Shown here one piece after another: positions 52,226 through 61,664 of a DNA stretch of 64,000 bases. The notes below the pieces were generated by a model that did no database searches, was not told the origin of the DNA, and was given only the letters and a program-made list of their open reading frames with translations. Position numbers and translations under genes: made by a program. Every line of letters begins with the position of its first letter. Within the stretch, counting starts at the first letter, position 1. Source of the DNA: Vibrio sinaloensis (lineage in GTDB: Bacteria > Pseudomonadota > Gammaproteobacteria > Enterobacterales > Vibrionaceae). The stretch is taken from assembly GCF_000808535.1 (NCBI RefSeq), contig NZ_JWLV01000007.1:24491-88490 (forward strand). The letters run 5' to 3'.

Positions 52226-53596
52226 ATGCTCTCAAATGTTTTATACCACACTAAAGGCGATTTTATTCGCCGCTTAATCGCGATCGCGTTACCCATCACG
52301 CTACAAAGTATTATGTTCTCGAGCCGTGGTTTGGTCGATGTCCTTATGCTTGGTCAGCTCGGTGAAGCAGAGATCGCGGCGGTTGGTGTGGCAGCACGGG
52401 CGACGTTTGTTACAACCATCATGCTCGTTGGTGTGACAACGGGTGGTGCACTGCTCACGGCTCAGTACTGGGGAGCAGGGGATAAGCAAGGGGTTCGCGA
52501 AAGTACCGCATTGACTTGGCTAGTCTCGAGTCTGTTTGCTGCATTCACTGCTGGCTTATTTATCCTCTTCCCAACTCAAATTATGAGCTTGGCAACCAGC
52601 GACCAAAACGTCATTGCTCTCGGAGCTGAATACTTGGTGATTACGTCGGTTAGCATGTTTGCGGTTGCTTGTGTGGCAAGTATGGCGGTTGGTTTACGCG
52701 CGATGCATAAACCAGGCGTCAGTACCTTTTTTAGTGGCATCGGAATTTTGTCGAACGTCTTTCTTAACTGGGTACTTATTTTCGGTAAATTCGGTGTTCC
52801 TCCAATGGGCATTAAAGGGGCGGCAATCGCGACGGTTTTAAGTGGCGCGATTGAAGTGATGACCCTATTTAGCTACCTCTACATTCGTAAGCACCTTCTT
52901 GCTTTTGGACTGGTTGACCTTCGAAATGTCATAGACTGGCCGCGAATCGTAAAATTCCTAAAGCTCTCTTTGCCTACCACCTTTAACTTCCTCGCTTGGG
53001 CAGGTGGGTTGTTTGCCTACCACGCTATTTTAGGGCAATCAGGGGTGCAAGGCTTGGCCGCGCTGTCAGTTATGACGCCAGTCGAATCCATTTCTCTTGC
53101 ACTGTTAATTGGCATGTCCAACGCAGCGGCGGTGTTGGTGGGTAACCAAATTGGCGCAAAGAATTATGAGCAAGTCTATTACCAAGCGCTAGGTGTGACG
53201 ATTCTTAGCCTATTAGTAGGGGTTTGCGTGGCATTTTTACTCTATTTGCTGCAGGGGGTAGTGCTAGATTCGTTTAGCGCCTTGACACCAGAAACGCGCG
53301 CGCTCTCTGAAAAGTTCATGCTGGTATTGAGTCTGGGGATTGTCCTGCGCTCTGTGCCGATGATGACGATAGTGGGGGTTTTACGGGCTGGAGGCGATGT
53401 CAAATTTTGCCTGTATCAAGACCTTGTCGCTCAGTGGTTGATTGGCATTCCGTTAGCAGCATTCGCTGCAATAGGTCTTGGATGGTCGCCAGAGTGGATT
53501 TATCTTTTGTTTTTGACGGAAGAGCTGCTCAAATGGTTTGGCTCTGTCTATAGAATGACCACGCGAAAGTGGATTCGTAATTTGATCGAAAATTAG
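52226..53596 (+). CDS. MATE family efflux transporter
   Basis: This 456-residue protein has twelve helices in two bundles. N-terminal IALPITLQSIMFSSRGLVDVLMLGQLGEAEIAAVGVA and the second-half counterpart NFLAWAGGLFAYHAILGQSGVQGLAALSV match the MATE fold. It exports cationic compounds in exchange for Na+ or H+. Single gene. Confidence 0.92.
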   Translation: MLSNVLYHTKGDFIRRLIAIALPITLQSIMFSSRGLVDVLMLGQLGEAEIAAVGVAARATFVTTIMLVGVTTGGALLTAQYWGAGDKQGVRESTALTWLVSSLFAAFTAGLFILFPTQIMSLATSDQNVIALGAEYLVITSVSMFAVACVASMAVGLRAMHKPGVSTFFSGIGILSNVFLNWVLIFGKFGVPPMGIKGAAIATVLSGAIEVMTLFSYLYIRKHLLAFGLVDLRNVIDWPRIVKFLKLSLPTTFNFLAWAGGLFAYHAILGQSGVQGLAALSVMTPVESISLALLIGMSNAAAVLVGNQIGAKNYEQVYYQALGVTILSLLVGVCVAFLLYLLQGVVLDSFSALTPETRALSEKFMLVLSLGIVLRSVPMMTIVGVLRAGGDVKFCLYQDLVAQWLIGIPLAAFAAIGLGWSPEWIYLLFLTEELLKWFGSVYRMTTRKWIRNLIEN

Positions 53597-53718
53597 ACAT
53601 AGAGCGATAACTTATTGCATTTCGATGCATATCTTGTGATCTAGTATCCAAAATGCTTCCTAGTTACGGCGAATTAGTGTAGATTCACAGTCCGAATTTT
53701 TTGTTTTCGAGAGTTTTG

Positions 53719-54390
53719 ATGCTTCAACTAACAGACCTAAGTAAAGGCTATGTGGATGGCGGTGAGTTTCACCCAGTTTTACAAGGTGCTGAGTTGTCTT
53801 TAACCCAAGGTGAGCAAGTCGCTTTGATGGGAGAGAGTGGTTCAGGCAAGAGTACGTTACTCAACCTAATTGCAGGTTTAGACACGGTCGACTCTGGCGA
53901 GATATTGTTCCCCAACTTCACTATGCATCAAGTCTCTGAAAGCAAGCGAACGGCTTATAGACGAAACAACATTGGTCTTATTTTCCAGCAGTTTAACCTT
54001 CTTCCGACACTCAATATTGCTGACAACATCCGCTTTTGTCGTCAACTGAAAGGCTTACCTGAAGATCAAGGTTTGTGGCGTCAAATCCTTTCCGCACTCG
54101 ATCTTATGCCATTACTGGGCCGTTACCCAGAGGAAGTCTCTGGTGGGCAACAGCAACGCGCTGCGATTGCTCGCGCTTTGTATATGGAACCTAAAATTCT
54201 GCTAGCCGATGAGCCGACCGGAAGTCTCGATGAACGTAACGCCGAAGCGGTAATGCGATTGCTCACCTCGTTAACTAAGCAACTTGAATGCACGCTTTTA
54301 CTGGTGACTCACAGTGAGCGAGTCGCTGCCCACATGGAAGGTAAGATTCGTCTTCAAGGAGGACAGCTTCATGTTATGGCCCGTAGTTAA
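53719..54390 (+). CDS. ABC transporter ATP-binding protein (AttE-like)
   Basis: This 223-residue ATPase has Walker A GESGSGKST, signature VSGGQQQRAAIARAL and Walker B ILLADEPTGSLD, of the LolD/MacB subclass. The start is ATG 53719; the frame extends six codons upstream. It overlaps the permease start by 20 bases. Together with the next two genes it resembles the AttEFGH system first named in Agrobacterium. Confidence 0.9.
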   Translation: MLQLTDLSKGYVDGGEFHPVLQGAELSLTQGEQVALMGESGSGKSTLLNLIAGLDTVDSGEILFPNFTMHQVSESKRTAYRRNNIGLIFQQFNLLPTLNIADNIRFCRQLKGLPEDQGLWRQILSALDLMPLLGRYPEEVSGGQQQRAAIARALYMEPKILLADEPTGSLDERNAEAVMRLLTSLTKQLECTLLLVTHSERVAAHMEGKIRLQGGQLHVMARS

Positions 54391-56824
54391 AGCACTACTT
54401 GGCCACTACAGACGCTATCCTTTTCAAATCCTCCTTGTCTGGCTTGGCCTCACTTTGGGTGTATCACTCCTTGTTGGTGTGAGCTCGATTAACAACCATG
54501 CAAAACAAAGTTATGAGCATGGCGAAAAGCTGTTTTCCAACCCTCTTCCATACCGTATTCGTCCAAAACATACGACCAACAAGATCCCTCAAGGATTTTA
54601 TGTCCAGTTGCGTCGTGATGGCTTCCACCAGTGCGCACCGTTTGAAAGCTTACGAGTCCATACTGAGCAGGGTGCCGATCTCGTTCTAGTGGGTATTGAC
54701 CCCGTTGCCATGCTCAAGATGCAAGACAGTGAGATGCTGAAGGACATCGCATCGCTTAAGTTGATGCGTCCACCGTACCCAGTATTGGTTAGTCAAGATC
54801 TCGCGGATCATATGAAGTGGCGAAATGGGGATTTTATTCGCTTAGAAGATGCCAGTAAGCTGGGGCCAATCCTAGTCGACACCGAAGGCATGTTGAACGG
54901 TACGCGTATAATCGCCGATATGTCGCTGCTGCGCATGTTGGAGCGTCGTTCTGGTATATCGGTTATTGCTTGCGGTGAAATGCCAGAAGCTAAACTGGCT
55001 CGACTGAAAGCCTCTTTACCAAATGGTATGGAGCTAAGCCGTAGTTCTCGTACTCAACTCGAGTCCTTGACCCAAGCGTTTCATATGAATCTGAGCGCGA
55101 TGGGGATGTTGGCTTTTTTGGTTGGACTGTTCATTTTTTATCAAGCGATGTCGTTGTCTTTGGTTCAACGTCAGCCATTGGTTGGAATTCTCCGTCAAAC
55201 CGGTGTATCTGGATGGCAGCTCGCTCAAGCGCTGTTGCTTGAACTGATTTTCCTTGTGGTGGTGAGTTGGGTTTGCGGCAACGTGTTAGGACTATTCTTG
55301 GCCAACCAGTTGGTTCCTGCGGTTTCAGCCAGTTTGGGCGATCTTTATAATGCTAACGTCGGATTGGCTTTGAAGTGGAGCTTAAGTTCAAGTCTTCATA
55401 GCCTCTACCTTTCACTGATTGGGGCGTTTGTGGCTTGCGCTTGGCCACTGATTCGCTTGCTTCGATCGCAACCAATTCGTTTAACAACACGCTTGTCGTT
55501 GGTGCGTTTTGCGGGCACTGAGTTTACGATTCAAGCGCTACTCGCATGTGCACTATGTGTTGCTGCGATTGCGATCTATCAAGCCCCTCAAACGCAAGAG
55601 TCTGGCTTTGTCATCATTGCATTGATGTTACTTAGCGTCGCTCTATTTACCCCTTTCCTTGTGTGGAAAGTGTTTGATGGGTTCTCTTACTCATTAAGGT
55701 GGGTAAAAGCGCGTTGGTTCTTCGCGGATGCGGCTGCCAGTATGAGTTATCGCGGTGTGGCTACCATGGCGTTTATGCTTGCGATGGCTGCCAATATTGG
55801 TGTTGAAACTATGGTTGGCAGTTTCCGTGATACAACGGATAAATGGTTGAGCCAGCGTTTAGCCGCAGATCTTTATATTTATCCAAACACCAACGCTGCC
55901 GCTCGTGTAAGTACTTGGCTGAGTAAGCAGCCTGAAGTCGACAAAGTGTGGTGGCGTTGGGAAAAAGAGGTCAACACCCTAAAAGGGCCATTACAAGTGG
56001 TTAGCACTGGGGCATCAGAAGGCGAACTCGAAGCGCTGACGGTAAAATTAGGTGTGCCAAACTATTGGTACCATTTGCATCATTCGAAAGGCGTGATGAT
56101 CAGTGAATCGATGGCCCTCAAGTTGGATATCAGGCCAGGTGATTATGTTGACCTTGCTGAAGGGCTAGGGCAAGGCTGGCAAGTCGTGGGTGTCTACTAC
56201 GATTACGGCAACCCCTACAATCAAGTGCTTTTGTCACATCGTAATTGGCTCTACGCGTTTGCAGGCGGTGGCAGCGTTGCGCTTGGTGCGGTGCTGAATG
56301 ACGGCGTCAACCCTATGGGATTGAAACGCCGGATGGAGTCTGTATTTAGAATCGACTCTGAACGCATTTTCGATAACAGCCACATCCATAAGCAAGCGAT
56401 GCGGGTTTTTGATAGAACCTTCTCCATCGCAGATACATTAGGCAACATCACATTGGTGATTGCCGTGTTCGGTATCTTTTTTGCCACTATTGCAGGGGAA
56501 GTCTCGCGTCAAAAACACATCTCAGTGTTGAGGTGCTTGGGGATGTCGGGACGTGAGCTTGTCCTAATGGGAAGCTTACAGCTCTTTGTTTTTGGTGCCG
56601 TGTCTATTTTGATTGCCATGCCGTTAGGGATAGCCTTAGCGAATTTAGTCGTCGATATTATTATCAAGCAGTCGTTTGGTTGGACGTTAGAGCTGCAATT
56701 TATTCCAAGTGCGTACTTGCAAACGGGCCTGCTGGCGATGATGTCTTTGGTCGTAGCTGGTGCAATACCTGTGTTAAGAATGATCCGCGGGACCGCCATG
56801 AAGTCATTGAGGGAATCGCTATAA
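54371..56824 (+). CDS. ABC transporter permease, FtsX-like, fused AttF/AttG type
   Basis: This 817-residue permease has a helix near residue 20-40, a periplasmic MacB-PCD-like domain, a first FtsX module at about 240-370 (HMNLSAMGMLAFLVGLFIFYQ), further helices at about 390-490, another periplasmic domain and a second FtsX module at about 690-810 (ITLVIAVFGIFFATIAGEVSRQ). It is thus a two-module fusion of LolC/E-type subunits. The ATG at 54371 follows AGGAGG. FtsX/LolCDE-type exporters move lipids, lipoproteins or signals from the outer leaflet. Confidence 0.9.
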   Translation: MLWPVVKALLGHYRRYPFQILLVWLGLTLGVSLLVGVSSINNHAKQSYEHGEKLFSNPLPYRIRPKHTTNKIPQGFYVQLRRDGFHQCAPFESLRVHTEQGADLVLVGIDPVAMLKMQDSEMLKDIASLKLMRPPYPVLVSQDLADHMKWRNGDFIRLEDASKLGPILVDTEGMLNGTRIIADMSLLRMLERRSGISVIACGEMPEAKLARLKASLPNGMELSRSSRTQLESLTQAFHMNLSAMGMLAFLVGLFIFYQAMSLSLVQRQPLVGILRQTGVSGWQLAQALLLELIFLVVVSWVCGNVLGLFLANQLVPAVSASLGDLYNANVGLALKWSLSSSLHSLYLSLIGAFVACAWPLIRLLRSQPIRLTTRLSLVRFAGTEFTIQALLACALCVAAIAIYQAPQTQESGFVIIALMLLSVALFTPFLVWKVFDGFSYSLRWVKARWFFADAAASMSYRGVATMAFMLAMAANIGVETMVGSFRDTTDKWLSQRLAADLYIYPNTNAAARVSTWLSKQPEVDKVWWRWEKEVNTLKGPLQVVSTGASEGELEALTVKLGVPNYWYHLHHSKGVMISESMALKLDIRPGDYVDLAEGLGQGWQVVGVYYDYGNPYNQVLLSHRNWLYAFAGGGSVALGAVLNDGVNPMGLKRRMESVFRIDSERIFDNSHIHKQAMRVFDRTFSIADTLGNITLVIAVFGIFFATIAGEVSRQKHISVLRCLGMSGRELVLMGSLQLFVFGAVSILIAMPLGIALANLVVDIIIKQSFGWTLELQFIPSAYLQTGLLAMMSLVVAGAIPVLRMIRGTAMKSLRESL

Positions 56825-56825
56825 C

Positions 56826-57941
56826 ATGAGCAAAAAATTAATAGCGTTTCTTCTCGTTGTGCTCGCCGTTCTGTCTTTGGTAACGGTCATCTATTCTAAT
56901 CATGACGAAGACAAGAACACCGCGGCTTCAAGCAGCGACGCCGTAAGTTCTGTTTTTCTGGCACAATCTAATCAAGTATTCGAACCTGTTTTGCCTGATG
57001 AACCCGTCATTTTGCCGCGTGACTTTGCATTCCATAATGCCTTTCAGCACGAGTGGTGGCACTACTTTGCTAATGTCACGGATCAATACGGTGAGAAGTA
57101 CGGCATTCAGTGGAGCTACTTTCGAATTGCAAGCAGTGATAGCGATTGGTCTGGCTGGTTAAGCCCGCAGATTTTTGTCTCTCATATTGTCGTGACCCAC
57201 GGAAAACGCGTGTGGAGAGAACAACGTATTGCTCGAGGGGGCATTGGTCAGGCTGGGATGTCTAACCGCCCATTTAGAACATGGATTGATAACTGGAACT
57301 GGCGCTCATTAGCTCATACGCCATTCCCTGGACAACTGACCGTATCGACCGATGAATTTGATGTTCAGTTAACCACAATTACGCGCGGCCCTTACGTATT
57401 GCCCGGTGAACGAGGTTATCGTCAAAAGCATGATCTTTTACCTGTCTCTTCTTACAACTTGTCTGCGCCGTTCTTGCGAGCCAAAGGACTCCTCAACTTG
57501 GGTGATGGCCGCTTGTTAACCGTTCAAGGAAAAGCATGGATGAGTAAAGAATGGGGAAGTGGCTTGATGGCTGAAGGTCAACAAGGTTGGGACTGGTTTG
57601 TCCTTCATTTAGATGATGAGCAAACATTGTCTCTTAGCCGTTACCGCCATGATAAACAGTTGCCCTATTTGTTTGGCACGCTAGCAACCACAGATGGAAA
57701 GGTCGTTGACCTCACCTCAGAGGATGTGAAGATGGCGCCGTTACAATCGACGATGTTACCAAATGGAAAAGTGGTACCTGTTCGGTGGTCTATTGATATT
57801 CCGAAGCATGAGATCAGTGTAACGACACAAAGTGTGAATGCTAATTCTTGGCTGCCTTTTGTCATTCCGTATTGGGAGGGGCCGGTGACAACGACAGGGA
57901 CGCATGATGCGAATGGATTTATGCAGTTGACCGGTTATTAG
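56826..57941 (+). CDS. AttH/lipocalin-like (carotenoid 1,2-hydratase family) protein
   Basis: This 371-residue protein has an N-terminal helix (IAFLLVVLAVLSLVTVIYS) that anchors or exports it. The AttH-family core is visible: HNAFQHEWWHYFANVTDQYGEKYGIQWSYFRI and KAWMSKEWGSG, with a second lipocalin-like half. It starts one base after the permease stop. COG5621 members are predicted secreted hydrolases or lipid binders. A periplasmic lipid-binding partner for the exporter is inferred. Confidence 0.88.
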   Translation: MSKKLIAFLLVVLAVLSLVTVIYSNHDEDKNTAASSSDAVSSVFLAQSNQVFEPVLPDEPVILPRDFAFHNAFQHEWWHYFANVTDQYGEKYGIQWSYFRIASSDSDWSGWLSPQIFVSHIVVTHGKRVWREQRIARGGIGQAGMSNRPFRTWIDNWNWRSLAHTPFPGQLTVSTDEFDVQLTTITRGPYVLPGERGYRQKHDLLPVSSYNLSAPFLRAKGLLNLGDGRLLTVQGKAWMSKEWGSGLMAEGQQGWDWFVLHLDDEQTLSLSRYRHDKQLPYLFGTLATTDGKVVDLTSEDVKMAPLQSTMLPNGKVVPVRWSIDIPKHEISVTTQSVNANSWLPFVIPYWEGPVTTTGTHDANGFMQLTGY

Positions 57942-57971
57942 TGATACCCGTAGTCAATTTGGGTGATAGAG

Positions 57972-58005
57972 AGCAGTTTCTCGTGATATGGGAAGCTGCT
58001 TTTTG
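57972..58005 (+). terminator. Terminator after att-like operon
   Basis: AGCAGTTTC / GAAGCTGCT stem (one G-U pair) with loop of about 11 bases, followed by TTTT. Confidence 0.75.
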
Positions 58006-58192
58006 CATTTCTGGGGTTCTTGCTTCATCTTGCCTATAATTGGCTAAGGAAAATGGAAGGAATTGCTCGAGTTTTTATCGGAAATTCCGAAATAAAAACT
58101 CTAAACAAGCGATTATTCCTGTGGTTTCGTAAACTATACACTCGTATTCTTTGTTAATCGCTTATTAACATAATAAATATAAGGAAGATATC

Positions 58193-59380
58193 ATGAGTGA
58201 TATTATTCGCGATTTTTTTAAGATGGAGTCAGCAGGCGGCATTCTGCTTGTTATTACTGCTGCCATCGCTATGACAATTGCTAACTCGCCATTAGGGGAT
58301 CTTTACCAGAGCACGCTTCATACTTATGTGTTAGGTATGTCAGTGTCGCACTGGATCAATGATGGCTTAATGGCGGTATTTTTCCTACTTATTGGCTTAG
58401 AAGTAAAACGAGAACTTCTTGAAGGTGCGTTAAAGTCTAAAGAGACCGCTATCTTCCCAGCCATTGCAGCTGTTGGCGGTATGCTAGCACCTGCACTTGT
58501 ATATGTATTGTTTAACTCTGGTGATCCAGAAGCGATTCAAGGTTGGGCTATTCCAGCGGCAACGGATATCGCCTTTGCACTAGGTATCATGGCTCTGCTC
58601 GGTAAGCGTGTACCTGTGAGCTTGAAAGTGTTCCTTCTTGCATTAGCGATCATTGATGACCTTGGTGTTGTAGTAATCATTGCACTGTTCTACACGAGCG
58701 ATCTGTCAACCACGGCATTGGCGATTGGTTTTGCCATGACGGCACTACTGTTCTTCTTGAACTCCAAGCATGTGACCAAGCTAACACCTTATATGATTGT
58801 CGGCTTTATCTTGTGGGTTGCGGTACTCAAATCGGGCGTACACGCGACACTTGCAGGTGTGGTTATCGGTTTTGCAATTCCGCTTAAAGGGGACAACGGC
58901 TCTTACTCTCCATTGAAACACATGGAACATGCCTTGCACCCGTATGTTGCTTTCGTAATCTTGCCTATTTTCGCTTTTGCGAACGCAGGTATCTCGCTAG
59001 AGGGCGTATCGCTTTCAAGCTTAGGCACTGCACTGCCACTCGGTATCGCACTGGGTCTATTAGTTGGTAAGCCTTTGGGTATTTTCTCGTTCAGCTGGGC
59101 TGCGGTAAAATTGGGTGTTGCCAAGTTGCCAGAAGGGATCAACTTTAAGCATATCTTTGCTGTATCTGTGTTGTGTGGTATTGGCTTTACTATGTCGATA
59201 TTTATTTCATCACTGGCGTTTGGCCAAGCAAACGTACAGTTCGACACGTACGCTCGATTGGGCATCCTCATGGGATCAACGGTTTCAGCAGTGTTAGGCT
59301 ATGTGTTGCTTAGATTGTCTTTGCCAGTTGCAACAGCGTCAACGGCGAACAATGCAAATGAAGTGAAATCCCACCACTAA
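58193..59380 (+). CDS. nhaA: Na+/H+ antiporter NhaA
   Basis: This 395-residue protein matches E. coli NhaA (388 residues). Key parts: [32 protein letters not shown] (Asp133 region) and [16 protein letters not shown] (the paired Asp163/164 that bind ions). It pumps Na+ out in exchange for H+, needed for salt and alkaline tolerance. The start follows AAGGAAGATATC. A single gene ended by a strong terminator. Confidence 0.96.
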   Translation: MSDIIRDFFKMESAGGILLVITAAIAMTIANSPLGDLYQSTLHTYVLGMSVSHWINDGLMAVFFLLIGLEVKRELLEGALKSKETAIFPAIAAVGGMLAPALVYVLFNSGDPEAIQGWAIPAATDIAFALGIMALLGKRVPVSLKVFLLALAIIDDLGVVVIIALFYTSDLSTTALAIGFAMTALLFFLNSKHVTKLTPYMIVGFILWVAVLKSGVHATLAGVVIGFAIPLKGDNGSYSPLKHMEHALHPYVAFVILPIFAFANAGISLEGVSLSSLGTALPLGIALGLLVGKPLGIFSFSWAAVKLGVAKLPEGINFKHIFAVSVLCGIGFTMSIFISSLAFGQANVQFDTYARLGILMGSTVSAVLGYVLLRLSLPVATASTANNANEVKSHH

Positions 59381-59400
59381 TTTTGCTAAAGAAAGAACAA

Positions 59401-59436
59401 AAAGCGCCTCGTCATTGACGAGGCGCTTTCGTTTTT
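59401..59436. terminator. Bidirectional terminator between nhaA and OmpA-family gene
   Basis: AAAGCGCCTCGTC-ATT-GACGAGGCGCTTT, 13-bp stem, with CGTTTTT after it on the plus strand. Confidence 0.92.
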
Positions 59437-59443
59437 AGGTTCG

Positions 59444-60058
59444 CTACTTCTCTTTCGACGTAAATATCGTCCACTCTTCAACGACAACTTCGCTTAATCC
59501 TACAACGGTAGCGGTTACTTTTCGGTTTAGGGCGTGAGAGGTTTCGTCGTCACCTTCGTCTTCTAATCGAGTTTCACCATAGCCAACGATGGAAACTCGG
59601 CTTGGATCAACATCGAAAGAGATAAGTTCATCTTGCACTGCGTGAGCACGCTTTCTAGACAGCGCCAGATTGTACTCAGGAGAACCGACTTTACTAGCAA
59701 AGCCCTGAATTTGAATAGAGGCCGATTGGTACTTTTGTAGAAACTCTGCCATCGTCTGGATCTGGTCAGAAAAGATTGGATTAATCTCGTAGGAATCGTT
59801 AGCAAATAGAATTCTTAATTGCCGCTCTTCTTCGTTTTTGAGCGATTCACCGCACCCGTCATTATCAACAAGAGCACGTTCCGGTGTGTTAGGGCAGAGA
59901 TCACGGGCGTTAACCACCCCATCTTTATCGTCGTCAGTTAAATCCGCAATTTGCTCTGCAACAGGAGCGGCTATATAGTCATACTCATCTTGTGCTGTGG
60001 TTATAAAAGAACCCGTTGTAGCCAAAACAGACAGAGGAACAATGATTAAACTTTTCAT
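59444..60058 (-). CDS. OmpA-family outer membrane protein with TSP3-like repeat
   Basis: This 204-residue protein has a signal peptide (SVLATTGSFITTA-QDE), a calcium-type thrombospondin-3-like segment (DDDKDGVVNARDLCPNTPE with a C-C pair) and the peptidoglycan-binding OmpA C-terminal domain (about 85-195; ASIQIQGFASKVGSPEYNLAL, SRKRAHAVQDELIS). The start at 60058 lies two bases past the TolC-family stop, so it is coupled. It would tie the secretion channel or adhesin to the cell wall. Confidence 0.9.
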   Translation of the reverse strand: MKSLIIVPLSVLATTGSFITTAQDEYDYIAAPVAEQIADLTDDDKDGVVNARDLCPNTPERALVDNDGCGESLKNEEERQLRILFANDSYEINPIFSDQIQTMAEFLQKYQSASIQIQGFASKVGSPEYNLALSRKRAHAVQDELISFDVDPSRVSIVGYGETRLEDEGDDETSHALNRKVTATVVGLSEVVVEEWTIFTSKEK

Positions 60059-60060
60059 AT

Positions 60061-61374
60061 TTAGTACTCCACTCTTTCGTTCCACTCTTTCGGCGTATCA
60101 ACGAGTAATGCGTCTAAAAGAATGCCTGTTGCATTCATGACGCGGTATTTTGCGTACTGCTCAGCGTAATGAGCGTCGAGATAGTCTTTTCTCGCCTCAA
60201 ACAATTCGTTCTCTGTGTTGAGTAAATCAAGCAATGTGCGTTGACCGATTCGATATTGTTTCTCATAGGAGATAACCGTTTCTGCTGCGGAGTCAACATG
60301 GTCTGCAAGGAAGTTTTTTTGCTGTAGGGTGAGATCTAGAGCGCTCCAAGAGAGTCGCAACCCTTCTTCAACTTGTCGATATGCGTCATCTCTGAGATCT
60401 TTGGCTTTATTCAATTGATACGCTGCTCTTTCTGAAAGATCAGAGTCTGAGCCGCCATTGAACAAGTTATATCTCATCCTGATCATCGCGAGTGTTTCTT
60501 CGCTTCTTCCTTCATCGCCTCCGGCATCGTCTCGCCAGGTTTGACTCGCTTCAATAGAGAATGTGGGGTAGAAGCTACCTTTAGACTGTTTGTATTGGAA
60601 GCGCGCGGCATCGACATCTATCATCGAGAGTTTGATCACAGGATGGTTGTCGTTGGCTTGAATGATGGCATCAGTGAGTGACAACGGCAGTTTGCTTTCA
60701 TCTGCTCTCGGGTAGATCAATCCCAGTGGATCTTGACCGACCAATCGTTTGAACTGGGTGTGGGTATCAATCAAGTTGTTCTGCGCCGCGAGCAAGTTAC
60801 CGTGTGCTTTGGCAATTCGCGCTTCGACTTGAGAAACATCAGCCGTTGATCCAATTCCTGATTCTGCTCTGCGCTTTATGTCTCTATATATATCTTTATG
60901 AACCGCTAAATTACTTTCAGATAGTGCGAGCACTTCGGTTGCTTTGACTGCATCCAAGTAGATGTCAGTAACTTTTAATGCCATGTCTGACGCGTCTGAG
61001 AGGAGTTGCAAACGTATCGATTCGGCTTCTGCCGCCGTTCTATCCATATCGTTAAGTGTCGCTGACCCATCCCAAATAAGCTGAGTTAGGCTCACAGTCG
61101 CTTCTTTTCTAGTTAAGTTAGTGGTGTCTCTCCCGGTCGAATCTGCCGGACTGATCCTTTCGTAACCGATGCCCGCATCCAAATCAATGCTAGGAAGGTA
61201 GGCGCCTTCAGCCGCAGAATTTTGTTTTACTGCGCTTTTAAACTCATTAAACACAGCTTTAATTTCTGGGTTGGTTGCAAGGGTAATCGCGACGGCTTGC
61301 TCTAAAGTTTGGCTATGACTATTAAAGCTAGCGAGTGCGACACAACTGGCAATCATGGATGTTTTCCAGTTCAA
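60061..61374 (-). CDS. TolC-family outer membrane channel protein
   Basis: This 437-residue protein has a signal peptide (VALASFNSHS-QTLEQAV) and two repeated helical/strand halves of the outer membrane efflux protein family (VAITLATNPEIKAVFNEF ... YEKQYRIGQRTLLDLLNTENELFEARKDYL). The final YRVMNATGILLDAL is typical for type I secretion channels (LapE/AggA-like). Divergent from a giant adhesin gene, so it is the likely outer-membrane pore for that adhesin. Confidence 0.92.
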   Translation of the reverse strand: MNWKTSMIASCVALASFNSHSQTLEQAVAITLATNPEIKAVFNEFKSAVKQNSAAEGAYLPSIDLDAGIGYERISPADSTGRDTTNLTRKEATVSLTQLIWDGSATLNDMDRTAAEAESIRLQLLSDASDMALKVTDIYLDAVKATEVLALSESNLAVHKDIYRDIKRRAESGIGSTADVSQVEARIAKAHGNLLAAQNNLIDTHTQFKRLVGQDPLGLIYPRADESKLPLSLTDAIIQANDNHPVIKLSMIDVDAARFQYKQSKGSFYPTFSIEASQTWRDDAGGDEGRSEETLAMIRMRYNLFNGGSDSDLSERAAYQLNKAKDLRDDAYRQVEEGLRLSWSALDLTLQQKNFLADHVDSAAETVISYEKQYRIGQRTLLDLLNTENELFEARKDYLDAHYAEQYAKYRVMNATGILLDALLVDTPKEWNERVEY

Positions 61375-61395
61375 GGTGGCCTCCTTAAGCGCGAG

Positions 61396-61410
61396 CGTGA
61401 GCGGCTCACG
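61396..61410. promoter_or_regulatory. Inverted repeat in TolC-family gene leader
   Basis: CGTGAGC-G-GCTCACG: perfect 7-bp arms with a one-base centre, 22 bases upstream of the TolC-family start codon. It could be an operator or an mRNA hairpin. Confidence 0.45.
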
Positions 61411-61584
61411 AAAATGGGTTTGTGATGGAGAACAGGTACTAATGATAAGAAAAGCTTAGTCTAGATAGTCAAAAAGTGAGCGCTATGTCTTAACTTTTAA
61501 TTGTTTTAATAATGTTTTTATCAAGTTTCGTTGGTACTTTTTTGTCATTAATTGGTTTATCAGTTGTGAGACGACTAGCTTTAT

Positions 61585-61596
61585 AGGGTGCACCCT
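61585..61596. promoter_or_regulatory. Perfect 12-bp palindrome upstream of adhesin gene
   Basis: AGGGTGCACCCT reads the same on both strands, 69 bases before the adhesin start codon, in the shared 290-bp promoter region of the divergent channel and adhesin genes. Candidate operator. Confidence 0.45.
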
Positions 61597-61664
61597 TACG
61601 TTTAAAAAAACTGGATAGCCGAATTTTGGCTTTTCAATTAGTCATACAATTAGGAAGTTTGACT

